From Nannocystis pusilla (GTDB lineage: Bacteria > Myxococcota_A > Polyangia > Nannocystales > Nannocystaceae): a DNA stretch of 64,000 nucleotides. The notes under the pieces were generated by a model. That model was not told the DNA's origin. It was given only the letters and a program-made list of their open reading frames with translations, and ran no database searches. The translations under genes and the position numbers were made by a program. Shown piece by piece: positions 33,171-45,510 of the stretch (positions within the stretch are counted from its first letter, which is position 1; the number at the start of each line of letters is the position of its first letter). The stretch is from assembly GCF_020073745.1 (NCBI RefSeq), contig NZ_JAIRAU010000027.1:626593-690592 (forward strand). Direction: 5' to 3'.

Positions 33171-34814
33171 TCAGGGCGGCGTGGGCGAGCGCCGACCGCT
33201 GGCGACGACCGCGGCGCGCACCCGGGCCAGCGCGGCCTGGACCTGCGGGTCGTCGCGCAGCTTCTCCAGCGGGCTCGGCAGGCGCCAGGTCCAGTTGTGG
33301 TCGCCCTGCGTGGCCGGCTTGTTGATCCGGTCGCGGACGCCGAGCAGGTCCTGCAGCAGCAGCAGCACGAGGTCGCTGCCGGCGGCGAAGATGAGGTGCA
33401 GGAGGGCGCCATGGACCGCGGGGGTGAATTCCTGGCCGAGCGGTTCGGGCATGTCCTTGAGGACAGGTAACTTCAGGACCTCGGCGCGCTCGGCCGCGGA
33501 CAGCTCGTCCCACCACACGGCCACGGGGGCGGTGTCGTGGGTGCCGAAGGTGGCGACCGAGAGCGCAGGGTAGGCGGCGGGATCGCGGAAGACGTCGCCG
33601 TCCTTCTCCCAGATCAGGACGCGGTAGCCGGGCGCGCCGAGCTTCTGCAGCGAGGGACCGACGTAGGCGGGGATCGAGCCGAGATCCTCGGCGATGAGCC
33701 TGGCGCCCCGCTCGCCGGCGCTGGCCATGACGGCGCCGACGACCCGCTCGCCGTGGACGATCTGCTCGGGCTCGGTCGGCGGGTCGAATGTCCCCGGGAC
33801 CAGCTTGCCCTTGTCGTCGCGCCGCCGCTCGTACGGCCGCATGTACGTGCGGTAGAAGCCGACCAGGTGATCGATGCGGAAGCGGTCGTAGAGGGTGGCG
33901 CTGTAGGCCGCGCGCCGCCGCAGCCAGGCGAAGCCCGGTTGGCCCTGGGCCATGATCCGCCAGTGATAGGGCGGCAGACCCCAGTCCTGGCCGTCCTCGT
34001 CGAACTGATCGGCCGGGACGCCGACCGACATGTCCATGCGGAACTCGCCGCGGTGGACCCAGACGTCGGCGCTGTCGCGATCGACCATGAAGGGCAGGTC
34101 GCCCATGAGCTCGACGCCCTGCCGCGCGAGCTCGCCGCGCGCGGCGGCCCACTGGGCGTGCGCGAGCCACTGCACGTACTCGTAATAGAGGACGGCCTCG
34201 GCGTGGCGCGCCTGGGCAGCGCGCAGGGCGGCGCGATCGCGCTCGCGCAGAGGATCGGGCCACTGCCACCACGCGGCCCCGTGATGGGCGTCCTTGATCG
34301 CGCGGTAGAGGGCGTAGTCGGGCAACCAGTGGCGCTGGGCGTCGCAGAACTCGATGAATGCGCGGGCCCGCGGCGACTTGCCGGTGCCGGCCGCGAGCTC
34401 GTGATCGATGAAGCGCTGCAGGCCGGCGAGGAGGGCCTTGCGCTTGAGCTGGCGGACGGCGTCGTAGTCGATGGTGCGGCGCTTCTTGGCGGCGTTCAGC
34501 GCGACGACGCCCGCCGACCCGAGGACGTCGCGGGTGCTCAGGTGCTGCAGGTCGACCACGGGCCCCAGCGAGATGAACATCGGATCGATGCCGAAGGCCG
34601 ACAGCGCGGCGTACGGTGAGGTGTTGCCGATGGAGATCTCGTTGAGCGGGAGCACCTGGATCAGGGAGATCCCGGCCCGGGCGATGAAGGCCGCGAAGGC
34701 CGGCAGATCGCCGATCTCGCCGATTCCCCACGACTGCTCGGAGCGCAGCGAGAACAGCGGGACGGTGACGCCGGCGACGCGGCCGGCAGGCGACGAGGTG
34801 GCGATTGGGCTCAT
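33171..34814 (-). CDS. malQ: 4-alpha-glucanotransferase (amylomaltase, GH77)
   Basis: This protein of 547 residues starts at ATG 34814. GH77 motifs are all present: WGIGEIGDLPAF, ELMGDLPFMVDRDSADVW, DRFRIDHLVGFYR with the nucleophile Asp, LIAEDLGSIP with the catalytic Glu, and FGTHDTAPV with the third acidic residue. The enzyme transfers alpha-1,4 glucan segments between oligosaccharides and, together with the divergent glgX and the glgB beyond it, would process glycogen or maltodextrin. It is cytoplasmic. The stop lies 33 nt before the DUF6263-like gene. A palindrome copy (TGTCCTTGAGGACAGG, about 33452-33467) lies in frame near the 3' end, encoding PVLKDMPEP. Confidence 0.93.
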   Translation of the reverse strand: MSPIATSSPAGRVAGVTVPLFSLRSEQSWGIGEIGDLPAFAAFIARAGISLIQVLPLNEISIGNTSPYAALSAFGIDPMFISLGPVVDLQHLSTRDVLGSAGVVALNAAKKRRTIDYDAVRQLKRKALLAGLQRFIDHELAAGTGKSPRARAFIEFCDAQRHWLPDYALYRAIKDAHHGAAWWQWPDPLRERDRAALRAAQARHAEAVLYYEYVQWLAHAQWAAARGELARQGVELMGDLPFMVDRDSADVWVHRGEFRMDMSVGVPADQFDEDGQDWGLPPYHWRIMAQGQPGFAWLRRRAAYSATLYDRFRIDHLVGFYRTYMRPYERRRDDKGKLVPGTFDPPTEPEQIVHGERVVGAVMASAGERGARLIAEDLGSIPAYVGPSLQKLGAPGYRVLIWEKDGDVFRDPAAYPALSVATFGTHDTAPVAVWWDELSAAERAEVLKLPVLKDMPEPLGQEFTPAVHGALLHLIFAAGSDLVLLLLQDLLGVRDRINKPATQGDHNWTWRLPSPLEKLRDDPQVQAALARVRAAVVASGRRSPTPP

Positions 34815-35005
34815 GGCGAGGGTGCGCGCGGGGGCGAGGCCGAGCGCCAGGATCCAGTAGCAGCCCGCGCGGGCGCTGCGAAGCCAAAACAGCGGAACCT
34901 GCGCGGATCGCCCGGCGAGCGCGAGCGATCGGCGCCGAGCTCGCCGGGCCCGCGGACGTGCGTCTGTTGCCCGCGCGCAGGGGCTCGTGTTGTAGCGTTC
35001 GTGCC

Positions 35006-37156
<2,151 letters not shown>

Positions 37157-37406
37157 CCGCGGAGTCTCGGAGCACAGGCGAGCCGCTCGTGGCCGTCGGG
37201 GACGCGGGCGAGGCCCCGGTCCTCGCCTGGAGCGGGCTGCGCAGGGCGGACGTCGCCGAGGTCTTCCGCGGGAATGCGAGGGGTCGCACGCGCGGGGGCA
37301 CGGGGACCCACGTGGGCGCGCGCGGCAAGGTCACGCGCGTGCGCCCCGGGCCGCGGCCGCGGCCGGTTTGCACGGGGCGGGTTCCTCGGTAAAAGCCGCC
37401 GGCCAG

Positions 37407-39785
37407 ATGTCCCGTTCGCGCAAGTCCGACAGGTCCGCGTCGTCGCGCAAGCGCGAGGCGGCGAGCACGAAGCAAGCCGAGGCGCCAAAGGCCGAGGCGC
37501 CGAAAGCCGAGGCGCTGAAGGCCGAGGCGCCGAAGGCCGAGGCGCCGAAGGCGGCGCGCGCGAGCCGCGAGGCGGAGCGCGAGGTGGAAGGTGTGAGCGC
37601 CGAGGTCGCGCCGGCGAGGGACGAGGCCGGGCGCGAAGTGGCCGCTGCAGAGGTCGTGGGCGACGAGGGCGCGACTGCACCGCCCGCGGCCGGGCCCGAC
37701 GAGGTCGCGCCGTCCGCTCCTGCCGCGGAGGCTGCGCGAACGGACATGTTCGAACAGCCAGGTGCAGAGGGACAGGTCGTCATGGACATGCCGCAAGAGA
37801 CAGCCGTACTCGCGGAGCCGGCGAGCCCGCTGGGCGACCTCGACTACCACCTCTTCGCCGAGGGCACGCACCTGCGGCTGTGGGAGAAGATGGGCGCGCG
37901 GCTTCAGCCGGGCGGGGAGGGCGTGCACTTCGGGGTGTGGGCCCCGAACGCGCGGGCCGTCAGCGTGATCGGCGAGTGGAACGCGTGGGACGCCGAGCGC
38001 GACCCGCTGCGGCCGACCCGGGCGGGCGTGTGGACCGGCTTCGTGCCGGCGGCGCGGCGCGGGCACCTCTACAAGTTCAGGGTCATCGGGGTCAACGGCG
38101 AGGTGATGGACAAGGCCGACCCGCACGCGCTGATGACGGAGGCGCCGCCGCAGACGGCCTCGGTGATCTGGGACCACGCGTACGCGTGGGGCGACGCGAC
38201 CTGGCTGGCGCGCCGGGCCGAGCGGCAGGGGCCGGCGGCGCCGATGGCGATCTACGAGGTGCACCTGGGGTCGTGGCTGCGCGGGCCAGGCGGCGAGCAC
38301 CTGTCCTACAAGGCCGTCGCGCCCAAGCTGATCGCCCACGTGCGCGCGCTCGGGTTCACCCACGTCGAGCTGATGCCGCTGACGGAGCACCCGTTCTACG
38401 GCTCGTGGGGCTACCAGGCGACGTCGTACTTCGCGCCGACGCGCCGCTACGGCGAGCCGCAGGAGCTGATGGCGCTGATCGACGCGCTGCATCAGGCCAA
38501 CATCGGCGTGATCCTCGACTGGGTGCCGGCGCACTTCCCCAACGACGCGCACGGGCTGGTCCGCTTCGATGGCACGCACCTGTACGAGCACGCCGACCCG
38601 CGCCGCGGGGTCCACCCCGACTGGAACACGCTGATCTTCAACCTGGCCCGCCACGAGGTCCGGGCCTTCCTCCTCAGCTCGGCGCTGATGTGGCTGCAGG
38701 AGTTCCACGTCGACGGGCTGCGCGTCGACGCGGTGGCGTCGATGCTGTACCTCGACTACTCGCGCAAGGACGGGCAGTGGCTGCCGAACCACCTCGGGGG
38801 GCGCGAGAACCTCGAGTCGATCGAGTTCCTGCGCGCGCTCAACCAGGCGGTCCACCGCGAGGTCCCGGGGGCGATCACGATCGCCGAGGAGTCGACGGCC
38901 TGGCCCGGCGTGTCACACCCGGTCGAGGCCGGCGGGCTCGGGTTCGACTTCAAGTGGGACATGGGCTGGATGCACGACACGCTGCGCTACTTCGGCCGCG
39001 ACCCGGTGACCCGCGCGCAGCACCACCGCGACGTCACGTTCCGCATGATGTACGCCTACTCGGAGCGGTTCATGCTGCCGCTGTCGCACGACGAGGTGGT
39101 GCACGGCAAGGGCTCGCTGATCCGCAAGATGTCCCCGGGGACAGGCGGTGCGGCGGCCCGCATGGCCGGGCTGCGGCTGCTGTACGCGTACATGTTCGGG
39201 CTGCCGGGCAAGAAGTTGCTGTTCATGGGCGACGAGTTCGCCCAGGCGCGCGAGTGGAACCACGACGCGGCGCTCGACTGGGGGCTGCTCGCCGAGGCCG
39301 AGCACGCGGGGATGATGCGGTGGGTCGGCCGCCTCGGCCACCTGCTGCGCGCCGAGCCGGGCCTGTACGAGCTCGACCACGACCCGACCGGCTTCCGCTG
39401 GGCGGTCGTCGACGACTACCGCCGCAGCACGCTGGCGTTCCTCCGCCGGCCGCGCGCGGGCGCGGTGATCCTGGTGATCCTCAACTTCACGCCGATGACG
39501 TGGTCGAACTACACGGTGCCGTTCGAGGCGCCCGGCGAGTGGCAGCTGATGCTGTGCTCCGACGAGGCGCAGTTCGGCGGGAACGGCGGCTCGGCCCCCG
39601 ACCGCCTGATCGCCGACCACTCGGCCGGCGGGGCGCTGCCGTGCGCGGCGACGCTCGACCTGCCGCCCCTGACGGCCCTGGTGTACCGCGGGCCGGAGGT
39701 GAAGGTCTACGACGCGGCGGCGCTCGATCTGCGCGAGTCGCTGGCCGCGGAGGCGGAGGCGGCCCGCGAGGCCCCGGCGAGCTGA
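37407..39785 (+). CDS. glgB: 1,4-alpha-glucan branching enzyme with extended N-terminus
   Basis: 792 residues from ATG 37407; the usual length is about 730. Residues about 1-140 form a non-standard Ala/Glu/Lys-rich extension containing five tandem KAEAP-like repeats and two palindrome copies. Then comes the CBM48 domain (GVHFGVWAPNARAVSVIGEWNAWD) and the GH13 barrel: GVILDWVPAHFPND, VDGLRVDAVASMLYLDY (nucleophile), ITIAEESTAWPGV and MLPLSHDEVVHGKGSL. The enzyme makes alpha-1,6 branches in glycogen. KMSPGTGGAAARMAGL at 39127 carries a palindrome where most GlgB have KMPGD-type sequence. It is cytoplasmic, and follows glgX. A palindrome group lies just after the stop. Confidence 0.93.
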   Translation: MSRSRKSDRSASSRKREAASTKQAEAPKAEAPKAEALKAEAPKAEAPKAARASREAEREVEGVSAEVAPARDEAGREVAAAEVVGDEGATAPPAAGPDEVAPSAPAAEAARTDMFEQPGAEGQVVMDMPQETAVLAEPASPLGDLDYHLFAEGTHLRLWEKMGARLQPGGEGVHFGVWAPNARAVSVIGEWNAWDAERDPLRPTRAGVWTGFVPAARRGHLYKFRVIGVNGEVMDKADPHALMTEAPPQTASVIWDHAYAWGDATWLARRAERQGPAAPMAIYEVHLGSWLRGPGGEHLSYKAVAPKLIAHVRALGFTHVELMPLTEHPFYGSWGYQATSYFAPTRRYGEPQELMALIDALHQANIGVILDWVPAHFPNDAHGLVRFDGTHLYEHADPRRGVHPDWNTLIFNLARHEVRAFLLSSALMWLQEFHVDGLRVDAVASMLYLDYSRKDGQWLPNHLGGRENLESIEFLRALNQAVHREVPGAITIAEESTAWPGVSHPVEAGGLGFDFKWDMGWMHDTLRYFGRDPVTRAQHHRDVTFRMMYAYSERFMLPLSHDEVVHGKGSLIRKMSPGTGGAAARMAGLRLLYAYMFGLPGKKLLFMGDEFAQAREWNHDAALDWGLLAEAEHAGMMRWVGRLGHLLRAEPGLYELDHDPTGFRWAVVDDYRRSTLAFLRRPRAGAVILVILNFTPMTWSNYTVPFEAPGEWQLMLCSDEAQFGGNGGSAPDRLIADHSAGGALPCAATLDLPPLTALVYRGPEVKVYDAAALDLRESLAAEAEAAREAPAS
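37476..37550. repeat. 15-nt tandem repeat in glgB, five copies
   Basis: Five units of GCCGAGGCGCCGAAG with single-base variants encode an AEAPK repeat in the N-terminal extension of GlgB. It is likely to vary by slippage. Confidence 0.85.
37739..37803. repeat. In-frame dispersed palindromes in glgB extension
   Basis: ACGGACATGTTCGAACAG, then GGGACAGGTCGTCATGGACATGCC, encode RTDMFEQPGAEGQVVMDMPQ. Two or three family cores lie in frame in the non-conserved N-terminal extension. Confidence 0.75.
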
Positions 39786-39795
39786 AGGGGCTTCG

Positions 39796-39854
39796 GGGCA
39801 TGTCCGTAGGGACAGGCGGGAGGCGACGGCGCTCGATGTCTTGAAGGACATGTG
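39796..39854. repeat. Dispersed palindrome pairs after glgB
   Basis: GGGGCATGTCCGTAGGGACAGG (39796-39816) and GATGTCTTGAAGGACATGTG (39835-39854) begin 11 and 50 bases after the glgB stop (39785). Confidence 0.8.
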
Positions 39855-39996
39855 AGGCGCCGCCCGGGGCGGCCAGGAGCCGACACGCAGGGCCCTCGCT
39901 CGGCGGGCTCGTTGCCTGTGCACCCGAATCGTCGTTCCGGAGGCCCCGCGCAGGGATCGCGGACGCGACCGACGCGGTCGTGTATGGTTCGCGCGC

Positions 39997-41379
39997 ATGC
40001 GCGCCGCCCCTCGATGCCTCACGCTCGTCGCGTCCGTCCTCGCCTGTCAGCCCGACGAGAGCAGGGTGACGGTCGAGGTGACGGGCGAGGCGCTCACGTC
40101 GACGTCGTTCGGCGACGCGAGCACGGCGGGCCAGACCGCGCCGACGAGCACGGGCGAGGCGACGACGGGCGAGGCGACGACGGGTGAGGCGACGAGTGAG
40201 GCGCCGACGACGACCGACGACGCGACGACCGGGGGGCCGGGGATGTCGGAGGACGAGGTCCTGCTGCGCCGGGCGATCGCCGGCGAGGTCGACGCGGGGG
40301 AGGCGATCCGCACGATCGCCGATCGCGGCGGGCTCCCGGTCGCGGCGGCGTCGGGCGGGTTTTTGTTCGCCTGTCTCTGCGGACAGGGCGAGTGGACGCT
40401 GGGCGGCGACCACAACGCGTGGGAGCCGACGCCGATGGCGCAGGCCGGGGCGCTGTGGTGGATCGAGGCCGAGGTCGCCGAGCCCGACGGGAGCCTCTAT
40501 AAATTCCACGAGCCGGCGACGATGCAGTGGATCGCCGACCCGTACGGGCGCCGCCACGGGTACGACGACTTCGGGGTGTACTCGCTGGTGCGCGCGAGCG
40601 CGGCCCACCTCGAGCGCTGGTACGCGATCGACGGGGCGGAGGTCGGGCTCGCCGAGCCGCGCGACCTCGAGGTGCTGGTGCCGCAGGACGGGAGCTTCAC
40701 GCACGCGCTCTACGTCCACGACGGGCAGAACCTGTTCGACCCGTCGGCCTTCTTCGGCGGCTGGCAGCTGATGGCGAGCGCGCCGACGAACACGCTGATC
40801 GTCGGGATCACGAACACGCCCGAGCGCATGAACGAGTACACGCAGGTGCCCGACACGCTCGACGGCCAGCCGGTCGGCGGCGACGGGCCGAAGTACGCGA
40901 TGCTGGTCGACGGGGTGATCCGGCCGCGCATGGAGGCGGCGTACGGGCCGGCGGAGAAGGTGGGGACGATGGGCTCGTCGCTCGGCGGCCTCATCAGCCT
41001 GGCGATCGCGGACCTGTACCCCGAGCGCTGGGACATGGCGATCAGCCTGTCGGGCACGGTCGGCTGGGGCTCGATCGAGCTGCACAACGAGACGATCCTC
41101 GAGACGTATCAACAGGCGGGCAAGCGCGGGTTCGTCATCTACGTCGACAGCGGCGGCGAGGGCACGTGCGTCGATGCGGACGCCGACGGGATCGAGGACG
41201 ACGCGCCCGACTCGTTCGACAACTACTGCGAGAACGCGCAGCTGTACGCGATCTTGCAGTCCCTCGGCTACACGCCCGACAGCGACCTGTTCTACGTGCA
41301 CGCGCCAGGGGCGATGCACAACGAGCTCGAGTGGGCGGCCCGCGTCGGCGTGCCGATGAGCATCTTCGCCGGGCTGTGA
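39997..41379 (+). CDS. Lipoprotein esterase (alpha/beta hydrolase) with early-set domain
   Basis: This protein of 460 residues starts at ATG 39997. The lipobox VLAC puts the lipidated Cys at residue 17. A Thr/Gly/Glu/Ala linker with TTGEA repeats is followed by an early-set (CBM48-like) beta-sandwich (GQGEWTLGGDHNAWEPTPM). Then comes an esterase D/Fes-type alpha/beta hydrolase: LYVHDGQNLFDPSAFFGGW, GTMGSSLGGLISLAI with the nucleophile Ser, and APGAMHNELEWAARV with the catalytic His. Similar proteins hydrolyse siderophore or feruloyl esters; the substrate is unknown here. A palindrome copy (CCTGTCTCTGCGGACAGG, 40371-40388) lies in frame within the early-set domain. It converges with the small membrane-protein gene at 41383 (four bases apart). 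Confidence 0.87.
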   Translation: MRAAPRCLTLVASVLACQPDESRVTVEVTGEALTSTSFGDASTAGQTAPTSTGEATTGEATTGEATSEAPTTTDDATTGGPGMSEDEVLLRRAIAGEVDAGEAIRTIADRGGLPVAAASGGFLFACLCGQGEWTLGGDHNAWEPTPMAQAGALWWIEAEVAEPDGSLYKFHEPATMQWIADPYGRRHGYDDFGVYSLVRASAAHLERWYAIDGAEVGLAEPRDLEVLVPQDGSFTHALYVHDGQNLFDPSAFFGGWQLMASAPTNTLIVGITNTPERMNEYTQVPDTLDGQPVGGDGPKYAMLVDGVIRPRMEAAYGPAEKVGTMGSSLGGLISLAIADLYPERWDMAISLSGTVGWGSIELHNETILETYQQAGKRGFVIYVDSGGEGTCVDADADGIEDDAPDSFDNYCENAQLYAILQSLGYTPDSDLFYVHAPGAMHNELEWAARVGVPMSIFAGL

Positions 41380-41382
41380 GGC

Positions 41383-41616
41383 TCAGCGGAGGTCGAGGTC
41401 GACGTCGACGCCCTTCTGGCGGCAGGCGGCGAGGATCTCGTCGGTGAGCTGATCGGTGTCGCGGTTGTCACCTGGCGGAAGGGCCAGGACGACCCGCGGC
41501 CGCTGGGCCTCGAGCGCGGCCATGCGCTCGCGGTGCTCGAGGAAGCGGGCGAAGCCGGCGTAGGCGACGCCCGCGACGACGGCGATGAGCACGACGAGCG
41601 CGACCAGGATCGGCAT
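41383..41616 (-). CDS. Small membrane-anchored protein
   Basis: This protein of 77 residues starts at ATG 41616 with one N-terminal hydrophobic helix (residues 2-22), a coiled-coil-like charged segment (EHRERMAALEAQR) and a cytoplasmic tail with a possible short fold (VVLALPPGDNRDTDQLTDEILAACRQKG). No family was recognised. Its stop lies three bases from that of the convergent esterase gene. The composition is codon-like, and the ORF is clean with an ATG start, so it is probably real. Confidence 0.6.
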   Translation of the reverse strand: MPILVALVVLIAVVAGVAYAGFARFLEHRERMAALEAQRPRVVLALPPGDNRDTDQLTDEILAACRQKGVDVDLDLR

Positions 41617-41715
41617 GCCCGCCGAGGATAGCGCGCGCCGGCGCGGCCGTCAGCCGCCCATAAGGCGCGTACGGCGGCTCCGGCGGCGGTCTTGCCCGCG
41701 CGGCGAGGCGGGGAA

Positions 41716-43284
<1,569 letters not shown>

Positions 43285-43431
43285 AGAGGCGCTGACGGTA
43301 CGCCGAGCGGCGCCCGACCGACAAGCCGCCGGACGGCGCGTTCGATCACGCCTGCGCGCGGGTGAGGCGGCACCCGCGACGCCGGCGCGTGAAGGGAGTT
43401 GCGCCGTGAGGCCCGCAGCCGTCGCTGCCGA

Positions 43432-45375
43432 TCACGCCTGGGCGCGGCCCGTGAGGGCGCGGGGGTCGGTGAGGTGACCGGTGACGGCCGAGGCCGCCGC
43501 GACGGCGGGCGACACGAGGTAGACCGGGCCGGGCCCGCCCATGCGGCGATCGAAGTTGCGGTTGGTGGTGCTCGCGGTGGTCTCGCCCTCGAGCGGGATG
43601 CCCGGGCCGTTGCCGATGCACGAGCCGCAGCCCGGCTCGGTGACGACGGCCCCGAGCTCGCGGAACAGCCCGAGCAGGCCCTCGCGCTCGGCCGAGGCGC
43701 TGACCTCGGCGCTCGACGGCGTGACGGTGACGCGGACCTTCGGCGCGAGCGTGCGGCCGCGCAGGACGTCGGCGGCGGCGCGCAGGTCGGCGAGCGAGCC
43801 GCCGGTGCACGAGGCGATGACGACGTTGTGGATCGGGACCTCGCCGACGTCGGCGAGCGCCGCGCGGTTGCGCGAGTCGCCGGGCGTGGCGACCGTCAGC
43901 GGGACGTCGGCGAGATCGATGGCGATGGTCCTCACGTAGGCGGCGCCCTCGTCGGGCTCGACGAACATGCCGTCGACGTCGACCCCGGGCCGGCGCGCGC
44001 GCAGGAACTCGCGCACCGGCGCGCACGGCTCGACGACGCCGGTCATCAGGCCGCCCTCGACGGTCATGTTGGTGAGGACGCTGAGCTCGTCGACGTTCCA
44101 CTGATCGAGGCCGGGGCCGCCGATCTGGATGACGCAGGTGTCGGTCGCCGAGGTGCGCCACTGCTCCTCGCGGAAGTACGGGTCGCCGATGATGTGGAGG
44201 ATGAGGTCCTTCGGCGAGACGACGCCGCGGGCGTCGCCGGTGACCCAGATCCGCACGGTCTTCGGCACGGTGACCGGGACGAGGCCGGTGCGCAGCGCGA
44301 ACGCCATGGCGGTCGAGCCGACGCCGAACGCGAAGGCGTTGAGCACGCCGGCGGTCGGGGTGTGCGAGTCGGTGAGGATGATGATGGTGCCGGGGTTGCC
44401 GTACTGCTCGACGACGATCCGGTGGCACACGCCGGCGTCGTACTTCTGGCCGGGGCCGTGGATCCGGATGCCGTTCTTGAGGCTGGCGCTGACCATCTCG
44501 TCGCGCAGCTGGCGGGCCGAGTCGAGCCGCTGCTGCTTGACGCGCAGCGGGACCGTCGGCTGATCGATGAGGACGAAGTGATCCTCGAAGGCGGCGGCCA
44601 GCTCGGGGTTCTTGACCGGCGTGGTGCCCCACTCCTGCTCGTAGAGCGCCATCACCATGCCGCCGGTGTACTCGTGCACGCCGCGGAAGCCGACCTCGCA
44701 CAGCACCTGATCGCCCGGCGCGACGGCGGCGATGCCGAAGCGGTCGCCGCCGGTCCAGGTGCGCGCGGCGATGATCTTCTCGACGCAGTTGAGCGGCCGC
44801 GCCGGCGCGTCGGTGCGGTACTCGGGCTCGATCTCGCCGGCGAGCAGGCGCGTGCCGTAGCGCAGGAGGCCGCCGTTCTGCACGACGGCGCGGAAGAACG
44901 GCGGCAGCTCGGCGGCGAGCTGGCCGAGGTCGACGTCCTCGCCGGCCTGCAGGCGATCGATCACCCCGAAGTCGGTGGTGAACGGCAGGCCGCTGTAGAC
45001 CATGTTCTCCTGGAAGATCCGCTGGAAGCTGCGGGCCACCACGAGCTCGATGCCGGCGCCCTGGTGGGCGACCACCGCGACCTCGCGGCTGCTGCCCGAG
45101 CCGTAGGCGTCGCCGCCGACGACGACCTGGAAGCCGCCGCCCTTGACGCTGTCCTTTTGGACCTGTTCCTTGAAGTTCTCGAGGAAGTAGGGGCCGAGGA
45201 TCGGGCCGGTGTAGCCGAGAGTGCAGGCGGCGCCGCTGATCATCAGGTCGGTGTTGACGCCGTAGTGGAGCGGGGGAGCGTCGTCTGCGCCGCAGCCGAG
45301 ATCCGTGCCCGTCAGCTGCTGCGCGATGCGCTGCGGGTCTTCGGTGAGCCAGAGGATCCTGCCGCGGAGCTTCAT
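43432..45375 (-). CDS. Aconitase-superfamily hydro-lyase, swivel domain fused before the catalytic domains
   Basis: This protein of 647 residues starts at ATG 45375. Residues about 1-165 match a LeuD/aconitase swivel domain (VVVGGDAYGSGSSREVAVVAHQGAGIELVVARSF). From about residue 250 the LeuC-like catalytic region follows: AGVCHRIVVEQYGNPGTIIILTDSHTPTAG, VVIASCTGGSLADL and GAVVTEPGCGSCIGNGPG, supplying three Cys for a 4Fe-4S cluster. The order swivel-then-catalytic is that of AcnB, not of fungal LeuC-LeuD fusions, and the HEAT domain of AcnB is missing. The substrate (citrate, isopropylmalate, homocitrate or another) cannot be fixed from motifs. It is probably cytoplasmic. It is followed by the PaaZ-like gene after 147 nt. 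Confidence 0.83.
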   Translation of the reverse strand: MKLRGRILWLTEDPQRIAQQLTGTDLGCGADDAPPLHYGVNTDLMISGAACTLGYTGPILGPYFLENFKEQVQKDSVKGGGFQVVVGGDAYGSGSSREVAVVAHQGAGIELVVARSFQRIFQENMVYSGLPFTTDFGVIDRLQAGEDVDLGQLAAELPPFFRAVVQNGGLLRYGTRLLAGEIEPEYRTDAPARPLNCVEKIIAARTWTGGDRFGIAAVAPGDQVLCEVGFRGVHEYTGGMVMALYEQEWGTTPVKNPELAAAFEDHFVLIDQPTVPLRVKQQRLDSARQLRDEMVSASLKNGIRIHGPGQKYDAGVCHRIVVEQYGNPGTIIILTDSHTPTAGVLNAFAFGVGSTAMAFALRTGLVPVTVPKTVRIWVTGDARGVVSPKDLILHIIGDPYFREEQWRTSATDTCVIQIGGPGLDQWNVDELSVLTNMTVEGGLMTGVVEPCAPVREFLRARRPGVDVDGMFVEPDEGAAYVRTIAIDLADVPLTVATPGDSRNRAALADVGEVPIHNVVIASCTGGSLADLRAAADVLRGRTLAPKVRVTVTPSSAEVSASAEREGLLGLFRELGAVVTEPGCGSCIGNGPGIPLEGETTASTTNRNFDRRMGGPGPVYLVSPAVAAASAVTGHLTDPRALTGRAQA

Positions 45376-45510
45376 GTAAAGTTCGGTTTAACACCCGTAG
45401 GCGGGCTTCGGAAGGTGCCGGCGGGGACCGGCGGGGCGGCGGGACGTGGCTCAGCTCACCGGTGGCGCGCCGGATGGCCGGGCCGGTGCGGTGGAGTATG
45501 TTCCCGGCGC

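Noticed and set aside
43399..45510. Long upstream extension of the methyltransferase frame
   Set aside because: It is the antisense of the aconitase-like gene; the lipoprotein signal at 45511 sets the start.
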